Assembly (NCBI GenBank): GCA_964650385.1
Contig: CAZYTP010000056.1
Coordinates: 1 to 17,755 of the forward strand
Direction of reading: 5' to 3'
Length of the DNA stretch: 17,755 nt
Source: JAUSPI01 sp964650385
GTDB taxonomy: Bacteria; Desulfobacterota; Syntrophia; Syntrophales; JADFWA01
The notes beneath the pieces are model-generated. The model saw only the letters and a program-made list of their open reading frames with translations. It had not been told where the DNA came from and made no database searches. A program made the position numbers and the translations under genes. Positions 6,181 to 13,583 of this stretch are shown one piece after another. Within the stretch, counting starts at the first letter, position 1. Every line of letters starts with the position of its first letter.

Positions 6181-6240
6181 TTAATATGTAAAAATAACCG
6201 AGAAAAAGATAAAATCGTACGGGGATATATCAAGAAATTG

Positions 6241-6261
6241 AGTATCGTGTCCCTTGAATTC
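6241..6261 (+). repeat. GTGTCCC repeat, second subtype, copy 1
   Basis: AGTATCGTGTCCCTTGAATTC; matches the copy at 6375-6395 at 18 of 21 positions and shares the GTGTCCC core with the repeats around the transposase remnant. Confidence 0.6.
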
Positions 6262-6374
6262 CGCTGCCGGTGTGGACCGATCAATCATACAAAAGGGCGC
6301 CGACATGCTGGGAGTCGAGATCGGGGAGCTTCAATTTTATTAGCGAAGAATTCAAAACAATATCTGCATAATTT

Positions 6375-6395
6375 AGTATTGTGTCCCCCGAATTC
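6375..6395 (+). repeat. GTGTCCC repeat, second subtype, copy 2
   Basis: AGTATTGTGTCCCCCGAATTC, direct repeat of 6241-6261. Confidence 0.6.
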
Positions 6396-6414
6396 TCCCA
6401 AATATTGAAAACCC

Positions 6415-6442
6415 TTGACAAATATTTTCAACTAAGTATTGT
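6415..6442 (+). promoter_or_regulatory. Promoter-like sequence without a clear target gene
   Basis: Perfect TTGACA (6415-6420), a 16-bp spacer and TATTGT (6437-6442). The next intact gene starts 360 bp downstream, so it may belong to a lost gene or give a long leader for the ATPase operon. Confidence 0.35.
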
Positions 6443-6720
6443 AAATATCGGATTCACTTAAATTATAGCAAACAAGATTAACCCTTTTATCACAAAGAAA
6501 GAGGGCATCATGGACTGACTATTAAAACACCCCGTTTCTCAAATGAAGATATGGAGATTTTAGTATAGAAGAAATAAAAAAGGGCGCTGCCTTATTTTTC
6601 AACAATCGGCTTTACTATTCAGTACTATTGAACTATTCCGAGGACAGTGTGCCTATTTCCCGAAGAAAAGAGACCACAACATGCATACTGTATTCTGAAT
6701 TCTACATATTTACTTAATGA

Positions 6721-6749
6721 TTGACTTATACTTAAAGTCTCCCTTAAAA
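6721..6749 (+). promoter_or_regulatory. Predicted promoter of the ATPase-TOPRIM operon
   Basis: TTGACT (6721-6726), a 17-bp spacer and TTAAAA (6744-6749), 54 bp before the ATPase start codon. Confidence 0.4.
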
Positions 6750-6803
6750 GAAGGATGAAGGGCGACTATCTACAAAAAAAATTATGATTTATGAAGGGAT
6801 AAA

Positions 6804-7991
6804 ATGCTTAAGAAAATTCAAATAAAGAATTTTAAGACATGCAATAATGTTAAAATTGAAATGAAATATCCACTAATGGCAATAGTCGGTAAAAATGCTG
6901 CGGGAAAAACAAATCTTCTTACCGGAATAGATAAAGCTAGCGAATGGTGTTTATTCCGAAGTATCGCACAAAACGAGGCTAATCCTCTTCTTAAGAAAGG
7001 TTTTTCTGCTCAATTTGAGTTTAATATTAGAAAAGCTAAATGTACTTATAAATATACAATTTATGGCAGAAAAAAGCAGTATATTAAGGATTCATTAGAT
7101 ATAGAAATAGATAATTGTAAGATAAATGTATTTTCTAAGAAACTTAAAAACACTCTTTATGTTAATGGAATAGATGGAACAACCATTATATCACCAGATG
7201 ACTCAGGGTTAAATTTTATATTAAGTACACTTTTAAGCGATGAAAAAAAATCAGGTGCGATAAAAAATATATCAAAATATAGTGGTCAGCTTTTCGAAAT
7301 ATTCAAATTTTTGTTTAATGTTAAGTATTATGGAGTGCAAAACCAACCCAATCTTAAATACTTTTGGGTTAAGGATTTTGACGATTGGAAAGATACTAAT
7401 AAATATGATGATGATGATACTAATTTCAGTTATCAATTCTATGATTTTTATAAGAATCGATCTGAAGACTTCAAAGAATATTTATCTATATTAAAATCAA
7501 TAGGACTAATAGAAGATATACAATGCCTTGAGTTGAGCCCAGGTACAGGAGAGCTTCCACTGCCGCCAGGGGAAATTTTAATCTTTTTTCACTTCAAACT
7601 TTGGGGTCAATGGATACCTTATATGTGGCTCTCTGATGGAACTAGAAGGATAGTGCGCCTTTTATTCAATCTACTTTATGACAATGCTTCTTTAATGTTG
7701 ATTGAGGAACCCGAAAGTTCAATCCACTGGGGTTTGTTGTCAAAGTTATTGGCTATCCTAGAAAAGTATACTGATAATAATAAAAAAATACTAATATCAA
7801 CGCACTCTGAGCAAATATTAAACAACCTAAAACCAGAACAACTTCTGTATTTATATTACGATAAAGGCATTACAAATATCAAATATATTAACAAACAATC
7901 ATTGTCCCGTATTAAAAAATTCTTGGATGAAGTGGGTCCACTAGGTGAATATGCGACATCGGGTGGTTTGGAGGACGAATTGAATGACTGA
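6804..7991 (+). CDS. AAA/ABC-type ATPase (AAA_15/AAA_21, OLD-like)
   Basis: SMC/RecF-like ABC ATPase, probably the sensor or motor half of a two-gene defence system. The N-terminus has the RecF-type entry IQIKNFKTCNNV and Walker A GKNAAGKT (residues 29-36). A long helical insert with charged stretches follows (about 80-270). The C-terminal lobe has the ABC signature LSDGTRR (276-282), Walker B LMLIEEPESSIH with catalytic Glu301/302, and the H-loop STHSEQ (His334). Length 395 aa fits two-gene ATPases of the PARIS AriA or AAA_15 kind; there is no fused TOPRIM, unlike OLD or GajA. AAGGGA lies 5 nt before ATG 6804. The gene is AT-rich (about 30% G+C by eye, against roughly half in the genes to its right), suggesting transfer. 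Its 3' end overlaps the next ORF by 8 nt. The exact family is unassigned. Confidence 0.9.
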   Translation: MLKKIQIKNFKTCNNVKIEMKYPLMAIVGKNAAGKTNLLTGIDKASEWCLFRSIAQNEANPLLKKGFSAQFEFNIRKAKCTYKYTIYGRKKQYIKDSLDIEIDNCKINVFSKKLKNTLYVNGIDGTTIISPDDSGLNFILSTLLSDEKKSGAIKNISKYSGQLFEIFKFLFNVKYYGVQNQPNLKYFWVKDFDDWKDTNKYDDDDTNFSYQFYDFYKNRSEDFKEYLSILKSIGLIEDIQCLELSPGTGELPLPPGEILIFFHFKLWGQWIPYMWLSDGTRRIVRLLFNLLYDNASLMLIEEPESSIHWGLLSKLLAILEKYTDNNKKILISTHSEQILNNLKPEQLLYLYYDKGITNIKYINKQSLSRIKKFLDEVGPLGEYATSGGLEDELND

Positions 7992-8556
7992 ACTAGATAT
8001 TATAGCAGAAGATTCCTCTGATATCGAGACTTTAAAGGTTATTATAAAAAAGATAAATGTAAGAAGATTTAAATTTAAGAAATATCGAGCACGTGGCTGC
8101 GGAAGACTACGGAGAAAATGCGGGGCTATTACAACTAATTGGGTCGAATTGGGCATAACTTACATAATTATATGTCACGATTTAGACTGCAATGATACAG
8201 CAAAATATAATAAGTTATATAAGGAAATTGAAGAAAAAATATCTATTATTCATGAGAATAAAAAGGTTGTATGTATAGTTATTCCCATACAAGAAGTTGA
8301 GGCTTGGTTTTTAGCGGATGTGAGTGTATTAAATAATAAATTTGTAGGAATGAATCTAAAACAGATACCCAATCCAGAGAATGTTAACAGTCCAAAAGAA
8401 TATATTGAGAAAAAATCGCGCAGATCTAATTGTAAACCAAGATATATAAATAGTATTCACAATCCCGAGATTGCTATAAATTTAGATATTGAAAAAGTGT
8501 ATGAAAAATGCCCTGCTTTTCGTCCATTCTATACTTTCATCAGTAATATATCTTAA
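7984..8556 (+). CDS. TOPRIM/DUF4276-like protein, partner of the ATPase
   Basis: Likely metal-dependent nuclease or effector working with the ATPase it overlaps (ATG 7984 lies inside that gene, with GGAGG about 10 nt upstream). TOPRIM-type landmarks are visible: an acidic N-terminal motif LDIIAEDSSDIETLK with Glu9, the DxD motif IICHDLDCND (Asp66, Asp68), then IPIQEVEAWFLAD (Glu106-Ala-Trp), the E-x-W-L-A-D signature of the DUF4276 group. A basic stretch RFKFKKYRARGCGRLRRK (about 28-45) could contact nucleic acid. Length 190 aa is normal for DUF4276 and shorter than the DUF4435 effector AriB of PARIS. It shares the AT-rich composition of the ATPase. TOPRIM-like call fairly sure; nuclease activity and anti-phage role are inferred. 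Confidence 0.8.
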   Translation: MTELDIIAEDSSDIETLKVIIKKINVRRFKFKKYRARGCGRLRRKCGAITTNWVELGITYIIICHDLDCNDTAKYNKLYKEIEEKISIIHENKKVVCIVIPIQEVEAWFLADVSVLNNKFVGMNLKQIPNPENVNSPKEYIEKKSRRSNCKPRYINSIHNPEIAINLDIEKVYEKCPAFRPFYTFISNIS

Positions 8557-8807
8557 AAATCTTATAACCTAAATAAATCATTTCATTGATAATTTAATAA
8601 TCTCACAAGAACAGTAAATTCAAGACAGCAATTACATATCGCACATCAAATATTCATTCTTAAACTATAGCTATCTGCTATGTACTTGATAAATGGCGTC
8701 AAATCAAAGACTAAAGACAGCCAAATCATATCGTGATCAAAATTTTTTAATTAAAAATTGCATGCAGCTTTATTGTATTTTAATCTGGGTGGACCTTTGA
8801 GATTTCT

Positions 8808-10673
8808 TCAATAAGGGAAGGGTAATCTCTTTTTGAGCAGATCAACCGGTGTCGACTTGTCGCCAGGTGTTTTTGGTCCGGGTTTCTTTTTAAGGATCAG
8901 GTTGGTGATGTTCAGACGGTCGCCTATGCTATCCATAACCGACTTTTCAAGGGTATCGGTATCGCTCTTGCCTTCTTTCAGGTCTTTTTGTAATCGGGAA
9001 GCGATAGCCTGTTTCAGATTATTCTGCACGTCCCCCATCTCTTTTTTTATAATGCCCTGGAACCGAGATTTTAAGGTATTCGTGAGGGAAGAGGACATAG
9101 TCATGGAAGGCTGGTCAAGGGTTCCGGCTATCGAAATGGCGATATCAAAAGGGCCTATATTTTTGAAAAGACCTGCCAGAACAGATGCTTCGGGTGCAAC
9201 GGTTACTTCTGGATCCCGAATAGTCATACGTACGCGGCCATTGAGGTTTTCTCCGCTGACATGAAGGTCGGAGTTTACATTAAGGTAAGCCGATGTAAGC
9301 TGAAGGGGTGATTTTTCCGATATTACCGAATCTTCCGGCCTCAGTCTTAGTTTTTCAATATTCAGTTTGACTGAATCTTTGGCTGGCGTGTCCCGGTGGT
9401 CCAATATTCCGGAAAGAGAAACTTCTTTCGCTTTACCGCCGGCAAGGGAGCCTTTTAAATTAACAATAGCGGGTTTTCCGTAAATGGCCGGCTGTGAGGT
9501 TAGCCCTTCAAGTTTCCCGGCGAGATCGGTTACGACAAGCTTGCCCGGTTCTGCCGGTAATGCCGGTTTGGCAGAGAAAACCGCCTTTTCAAGGAGAAAA
9601 TCTGGATATCTACCGGTAATGGGAAAGCGAACGTCTACACCTTTCATACGAGGAACAGTACGCGGTTTCTCTTTTTCTGCTTTCGGCTTTCCGGCGGGCA
9701 TAAAGTCGTTGAGTTTCCGGTACCACGTAATCCCATAATTGACTTTTTTGGCAATATTTTTCCCGATGAGGACACAAACGAGATCCTCAGTTGAAGGGGG
9801 TTTAATATTCAATGTCGCCATGACATCTGTAAGATCTTTGTTTTTGAGTTTTCCCATCTCCTTTCGAGAGAGGGAGGACCTGAGACCCCCTATTTCAGAC
9901 TGAAAATCTTTCCGGGCTGCAATGAGAGAATTTTTTGAGGTTGTTACCCTTTGCCTCAGTGCGTTGACCTTTTCAAGATAGGCGGGTATCCGGGTTATAT
10001 CTTTTGGGCGTTGATCAGTAAGTTCCTGAAGAGATTTTAGATCGGCATTGAGAGATTCTTTCGAGGGTAGAGCATCGAGTCTCTTCTCCCATGACTGCCT
10101 CGTCTGTGAGATTTTTTTACGGTAATCAGAAAGGAACGCAGAAGATTTAAGATTTGCATTGCCGAGAAGATCTTTGTGTGAGCGTTTCTTTAAATCTGAA
10201 AGCGCGGCAAAATCCGGCAGCACGCATTTTTCTAATTGGCCTTTTTCAGCGGGAGTGGTGGCATCGGTAGGTTTTTTCGCTGCCGCTCGTTTCTTCTTAA
10301 TAAGGCGGGCAGGCAATGCGCCGGAGGTCTTGCGGGCAGTGTTGAAGGCAAGATCCGTTATTCCCATTTTTTCTATAATGATCTTTTTTTTCAGCAAAGG
10401 TCCTGCTGCCAGGTCGAATGATACGTTTCCCGTCTCAAAGGTATTACGCATGGGCTGGTCCGGGTTTGTCACCTGGAGGTTTCGTATATCGATATGTAGC
10501 CCGAATATTTTAAATGCGAGATCGCCGATATCGACACGTGCCCCTACGATAAGACTGGCTTGTTTTTCCAGGGCCCCTTTGACAATACTGTCCAGAAAAA
10601 AGAGATTAAACGTTGTGATGAGACCAACAATAACAACAAAAGCGATAAGCCCCGACCATCGGATCATTTTCAT
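8808..10673 (-). CDS. TIGR03545 family AsmA-like envelope protein
   Basis: Large single-pass inner-membrane protein facing the periplasm, of the uncharacterised TIGR03545 family. One N-terminal membrane segment (about residues 6-27) leads into an AsmA/TamB-like start: VGARVDIGDLAFKIFGLHIDIRNLQVTNP, where a membrane-anchored beta-rich domain begins. A charged Lys-rich linker (about 120-150) and a helical, coiled-coil-like region (about 160-290) follow. Then come beta-rich repeats with KLEGLTSQPAIYGKPAIVNLKG and a C-terminal helical segment rich in Lys/Asp. Length 621 aa is somewhat long for the family. ATG 10673 is preceded by AAGGGG, and the upstream gene stops 4 bp before it, so the two are co-translated. 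Family pairing with TIGR03546 is established; the biochemical role is unknown, with lipid or envelope transport suggested by AsmA likeness. Confidence 0.85.
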   Translation of the reverse strand: MKMIRWSGLIAFVVIVGLITTFNLFFLDSIVKGALEKQASLIVGARVDIGDLAFKIFGLHIDIRNLQVTNPDQPMRNTFETGNVSFDLAAGPLLKKKIIIEKMGITDLAFNTARKTSGALPARLIKKKRAAAKKPTDATTPAEKGQLEKCVLPDFAALSDLKKRSHKDLLGNANLKSSAFLSDYRKKISQTRQSWEKRLDALPSKESLNADLKSLQELTDQRPKDITRIPAYLEKVNALRQRVTTSKNSLIAARKDFQSEIGGLRSSLSRKEMGKLKNKDLTDVMATLNIKPPSTEDLVCVLIGKNIAKKVNYGITWYRKLNDFMPAGKPKAEKEKPRTVPRMKGVDVRFPITGRYPDFLLEKAVFSAKPALPAEPGKLVVTDLAGKLEGLTSQPAIYGKPAIVNLKGSLAGGKAKEVSLSGILDHRDTPAKDSVKLNIEKLRLRPEDSVISEKSPLQLTSAYLNVNSDLHVSGENLNGRVRMTIRDPEVTVAPEASVLAGLFKNIGPFDIAISIAGTLDQPSMTMSSSLTNTLKSRFQGIIKKEMGDVQNNLKQAIASRLQKDLKEGKSDTDTLEKSVMDSIGDRLNITNLILKKKPGPKTPGDKSTPVDLLKKRLPFPY

Positions 10674-10677
10674 TGTC

Positions 10678-11196
10678 TTACCCCTTCAAGGCACTGTAAC
10701 GTGCATACCATCTGTAAAGGCTGGACGCCTTAAAAAGTTGAGTGATTTTCCACTGATTGAAACGCTCCATGAACGTTTCGCGGTACTTGATCACCATGGT
10801 CTTTCCTCCCCAGTAAACGGGGAAGAAAGCCACCAGGGAAAAGATGAGACTTCCCATCACCACGCTGTTGTTGAAGCGGGTGTAGGGGAAAAGAGGGGCA
10901 TTGTAAAGAGATGTCCAGAATCCCAAGAGTATGTCTGTCTGGGTGAGAATAGAGACACCTATCAGATTAAAGAGTGGATCGAGTAAAAAAGCTAAAATGC
11001 CGAAAACACCGAAGGATAGTATGGCGGCTGCGATATTGACGCGAAAAAATAGAATGGCCAGAAGAACGAATACATTATGCGGGCTTGAAAGTGGTGTGAG
11101 ACCCAGTATCATCCCCAGGCTAAAACCCAGAGAAATCTGACGTGGGTCTGTATCAGAATGCATTACCCTTATAAGTTTAACAAGATATCTCACCAT
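10678..11196 (-). CDS. TIGR03546 (DUF2062-like) membrane protein
   Basis: Small inner-membrane protein of the TIGR03546 family, related to DUF2062, always found next to TIGR03545 as far as I recall. The N-terminus has the DUF2062-like pattern DTDPRQISLGFSLGMILGLTPLSSPHNV. Three or four hydrophobic stretches follow (about 24-55, 60-80 and 110-130), with the C-terminal 40 residues basic and aromatic (RWYARYSALKG). Length about 172 aa. Two starts are possible, GTG 11199 and ATG 11196; GGGAGGGG lies 5-8 nt upstream, and ATG 11196 is chosen for codon strength. It probably forms a complex with the following TIGR03545 protein. Function unknown. Confidence 0.85.
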   Translation of the reverse strand: MVRYLVKLIRVMHSDTDPRQISLGFSLGMILGLTPLSSPHNVFVLLAILFFRVNIAAAILSFGVFGILAFLLDPLFNLIGVSILTQTDILLGFWTSLYNAPLFPYTRFNNSVVMGSLIFSLVAFFPVYWGGKTMVIKYRETFMERFNQWKITQLFKASSLYRWYARYSALKG

Positions 11197-11279
11197 CACC
11201 GACCCCTCCCTTTTTGGTGTTCAAGGTCTTATCCGGCATTAAATGAGCAGCAAGTTCTTAGCGAAACACCACTATAATA

Positions 11280-11747
11280 TTATAGCAGAACTCCCTTGAG
11301 TATGGTCATCACAGCCGTACCCCCTTTCGACTGTGCATATTCGAGAATTATGGGGATAAATTTACCCGCCATATCGGGTTTCATCCCGAGCTTAGAAAAG
11401 CTTCCGGCCAGGCTGCTTATGGTATCTGTCGACTTAGACTGTCTCCCCGTGAAGGATTTTAACCCGCTGAGCAGGTTAGCAGAACCGCTCGTTTTAGGAG
11501 CAGCCGAGATCAGGGAATTTGTCCCGGGGAGTGCCTGTGCGACCGTTGAAAAATCATCGGTGCTAAGTTTGGACTTAGCGTATTTGAAAATAGCACCGGT
11601 TCCACCAGTCGCCTGTTTTTTGGTAACTCCGAGTTTATTCGTGAGAGTTGTAATTAAGTCACCGGTATCGGCATGTGTCGGGAATACCGCCCCAAAAATG
11701 AAAAGAAACAGGACCAGTAAACATAATCTGCATAGTACTTTAGCCAT
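11280..11747 (-). CDS. DUF2780 exported protein
   Basis: Secreted or periplasmic protein of the DUF2780 family, function unknown. A clear signal peptide (hydrophobic core LLVLFLFIFGAVF, cleavage likely after THA about residue 26) is followed by the family core: TTLTNKLGVTKKQATGGTGAIFKYAKSKLSTDDF, then a repeat-like second half SSLAGSFSKLGMKPDMAGKFIPIILEYAQSKGG. Length 155 aa is usual. ATG 11747 has AGGAGG 6 nt upstream. It lies 85 bp downstream of msrAB and 84 bp upstream of the TIGR03546 gene, same strand, so co-transcription is possible. Identification rests on the recognised family pattern. Confidence 0.8.
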   Translation of the reverse strand: MAKVLCRLCLLVLFLFIFGAVFPTHADTGDLITTLTNKLGVTKKQATGGTGAIFKYAKSKLSTDDFSTVAQALPGTNSLISAAPKTSGSANLLSGLKSFTGRQSKSTDTISSLAGSFSKLGMKPDMAGKFIPIILEYAQSKGGTAVMTILKGVLL

Positions 11748-11801
11748 TTGATCCTCCTATTATTAATCTAATACTTGTATAATCGGAGTCAGCGCCCCTT
11801 A

Positions 11802-11820
11802 CCCCGCCTCCAGAGCGGGG
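11802..11820. other. GC-rich hairpin between msrAB and DUF2780 genes
   Basis: CCCCGC/GCGGGG with a 7-nt loop in the short gap after msrAB (read on the minus strand). No U-tract follows on either strand, so it is at best a pause or processing site. A related CCCCGCCC/GGGCGGGG hairpin is at 13404-13422. Confidence 0.4.
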
Positions 11821-11832
11821 CTTGCGGGTGCG

Positions 11833-12882
11833 CTACCGGTCAAAAAGCCTTTTCCACTTTCCATATCCTTCTTTTTCCAAATCCTCTTTTGGAATGAAAC
11901 GCAGGGCAGCGGAGTTCATACAATAACGGAGTCCTGTTGGCTGGGGGCCATCTGTAAATACGTGCCCAAGGTGAGAATCGGCATATTTGCTTCTCACCTC
12001 TGTTCTCACACTAAAGAGGCCTTTATCTTCACGTTCTACGATATTTTCCGGAACGAGCGGTTTTGTGAAGCTTGGCCACCCCGTTCCGGAGACATATTTG
12101 TCAAGTGAGATGAAAAGAGGTTCACCGGAAACAACATCGACATAAATCCCCTCCCTTTTGTTGTCCCAATATTCATTGTCGAATGGCTTTTCTGTACCAT
12201 CATTTTGAGTAACCTCATATTGCAGCGGGGTTAATGTTTTTTTTAACTCCTCATCAGACGGTTTTTTAAATGTGGTCTCCAATTTTTTACCCCATACCTT
12301 CTCTATATATTGATCACGACCTGAAGCCTGTCTGTAAGACTTATACGGTAATGGACACTGTTTATAGTAATCTTGATGATAATCTTCCGCTTTATAGAAC
12401 GTTACCGCTTTAATAATTTCTGTAACGATTTGTCTGTCGTATCTGCCCGATTTGACCAGTTTTTCTTTCGAAATTTCCGCCAAACGTTTCTGTTCATCGC
12501 TATGGTAGAAAATGGCCGTCCTGTATTGTGAACCCCGATCGACAAACTGGCCGCCCGGATCGGTCGGATCTATCTGTCGCCAGAAAATATCGAGAAGGTC
12601 GGAGTAGCGTATGGTAGCCGGATCGTATGTGATCTGGACCGCTTCTACATGGCCGGTTGATCCTGACGTAACTTCTTTATAGGTTGGGTTATCTTTATGC
12701 CCGCCTGTGTAACCTGATATAACCTCTACAATACCATCTAACTTTTCAAAAGGATGTTCCATGCACCAGAAACAACCTCCGGCAAATGTTGCTTTCTCAA
12801 GTTTTGTTTTAGCGGATACATTGAATGACATAAAGAGTACAATAAGCAGCAACAAGAAAAGTCTAACATTTCTTGTCCACAT
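11833..12882 (-). CDS. msrAB: Secreted methionine sulfoxide reductase MsrA-MsrB fusion
   Basis: Repairs oxidised methionine in exported proteins: the MsrA half reduces the S-sulfoxide, the MsrB half the R-sulfoxide. A signal peptide (MWTRNVRLFLLLLIVLFMSF, cleavage near SAK) places it in the periplasm. MsrA (about 28-180) has the catalytic motif GGCFWCMEHPF (Cys37), HVEAVQITYDP and a resolving-type Cys in QCPLPYK. MsrB (about 210-335) has SGTGWPSF, HLGHVFTDGP and RYCMNSAALRF with catalytic Cys321. MsrB lacks both zinc CxxC pairs, and this Cys is its only one, so it depends on external reductant or the MsrA half. Start: ATG 12894 contains the GGAGG of the better ATG 12882, so 12882 is chosen. 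Order msrA-msrB is as in PilB-type fusions but without a thioredoxin-like domain. Confidence 0.92.
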   Translation of the reverse strand: MWTRNVRLFLLLLIVLFMSFNVSAKTKLEKATFAGGCFWCMEHPFEKLDGIVEVISGYTGGHKDNPTYKEVTSGSTGHVEAVQITYDPATIRYSDLLDIFWRQIDPTDPGGQFVDRGSQYRTAIFYHSDEQKRLAEISKEKLVKSGRYDRQIVTEIIKAVTFYKAEDYHQDYYKQCPLPYKSYRQASGRDQYIEKVWGKKLETTFKKPSDEELKKTLTPLQYEVTQNDGTEKPFDNEYWDNKREGIYVDVVSGEPLFISLDKYVSGTGWPSFTKPLVPENIVEREDKGLFSVRTEVRSKYADSHLGHVFTDGPQPTGLRYCMNSAALRFIPKEDLEKEGYGKWKRLFDR

Positions 12883-13068
12883 GTTTACCTCCATAGAAAG
12901 GTTTGAACGGCATGTGTATACATGCTGTTAATCAATTGTTGTGTTTTAATGCTTGTAATTACTGAAATTCTGGGGACTACAAGAAATTCTGTGGGAGATT
13001 CCGGGAACAGGAGACTTACTGAGCACACCGTTTCTTTTTGCGGTTCGGCCAATACATTCGAACTATTC

Positions 13069-13092
13069 TCTACATTTTATATAAAATGTAGA
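13069..13092. promoter_or_regulatory. Perfect 24-bp palindrome (operator-like)
   Basis: Half-site TCTACATTTTAT (13069-13080) is followed directly by its exact reverse complement ATAAAATGTAGA, no spacer, about 180 bp upstream of msrAB. Symmetric, AT-rich and unspaced, it looks like the operator of a dimeric regulator, though no binding protein is known. Confidence 0.45.
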
Positions 13093-13403
13093 CGGAAAAC
13101 AAGTAAAAATTAGGCGGCACAACCCTTATTTTTGTTAAGTCATGACGTTTCCAAAATTCTAAGCGGTTTTCTGCCGTTTTGTGAAATGACTGGTCATATT
13201 TTACCCTTAACCTTCCATTCAGCCATATAACTTACATTCCTACGCTATATTGAATGAGCAAAACTTGGGCATGTTCGGGTCAGGATGATTAGACGTCAAG
13301 AGTTTGACACATTCTGCCTGTAATATCTCAAACTTGACCGGGGGCGCAATAAAAAAATATATTGTTCGCAACAGCTTACTGTTCCTGCTTCCTTACCGGA
13401 AAG

Positions 13404-13422
13404 CCCCGCCCTGTGGGCGGGG
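13404..13422. other. GC-rich hairpin CCCCGCCC/GGGCGGGG
   Basis: Eight-pair stem with a 3-nt loop in an AT-rich region; related to the hairpin at 11802-11820. It looks like a dispersed element or old terminator, without a U-tract. Confidence 0.45.
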
Positions 13423-13583
13423 AGGCTCACCTGTTCACGCTCAGACATATGGGCAATAAAACATAATTAATCGGGGTTGTTGAGAATTGAACCGACTAAT
13501 GTGGCGTGGCACTTTTTTTGCACCGCATATATCAGATAACTATTTTGTTCCTTCAGGGGAAAATTTTAGGGAGAGGTCTCTAC

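Larger units (their letters stand above)
6187..6803. other. AT-rich intergenic region with repeats before the ATPase operon
   Basis: About 600 bases without an intact gene. It holds two further GTGTCCC repeats (6241-6261, 6375-6395), a promoter-like sequence at 6415-6442 with nothing coding behind it, and the likely promoter of the ATPase operon (6721-6749). A 23-codon stretch at 6275-6343 may be gene debris. Rest unexplained. Confidence 0.55.
12883..13583. other. Intergenic region between msrAB and the lipid-transport operon
   Basis: About 700 bases, a divergent regulatory region with no gene I can support. It holds a perfect 24-bp palindrome (13069-13092), an inverted repeat CAAGAGTTTGA/TCAAACTTG around 13299-13338 and a GC hairpin (13404-13422). 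The promoters of msrAB and the operon must lie here, but no box pair is convincing by eye. Confidence 0.6.

Noticed and set aside
10159..10986. 275-aa plus-strand ORF
   Set aside because: Antisense shadow of the TIGR03545 and TIGR03546 genes; no ribosome site, and the opposite strand has clear families.
11802..11820. Rho-independent terminator of msrAB
   Set aside because: Good GC stem but no U-tract on the transcribed strand.
12922..13113. 63-aa plus-strand ORF upstream of the palindrome
   Set aside because: No ribosome site, biased composition, and it contains the 24-bp palindrome; probably noncoding.
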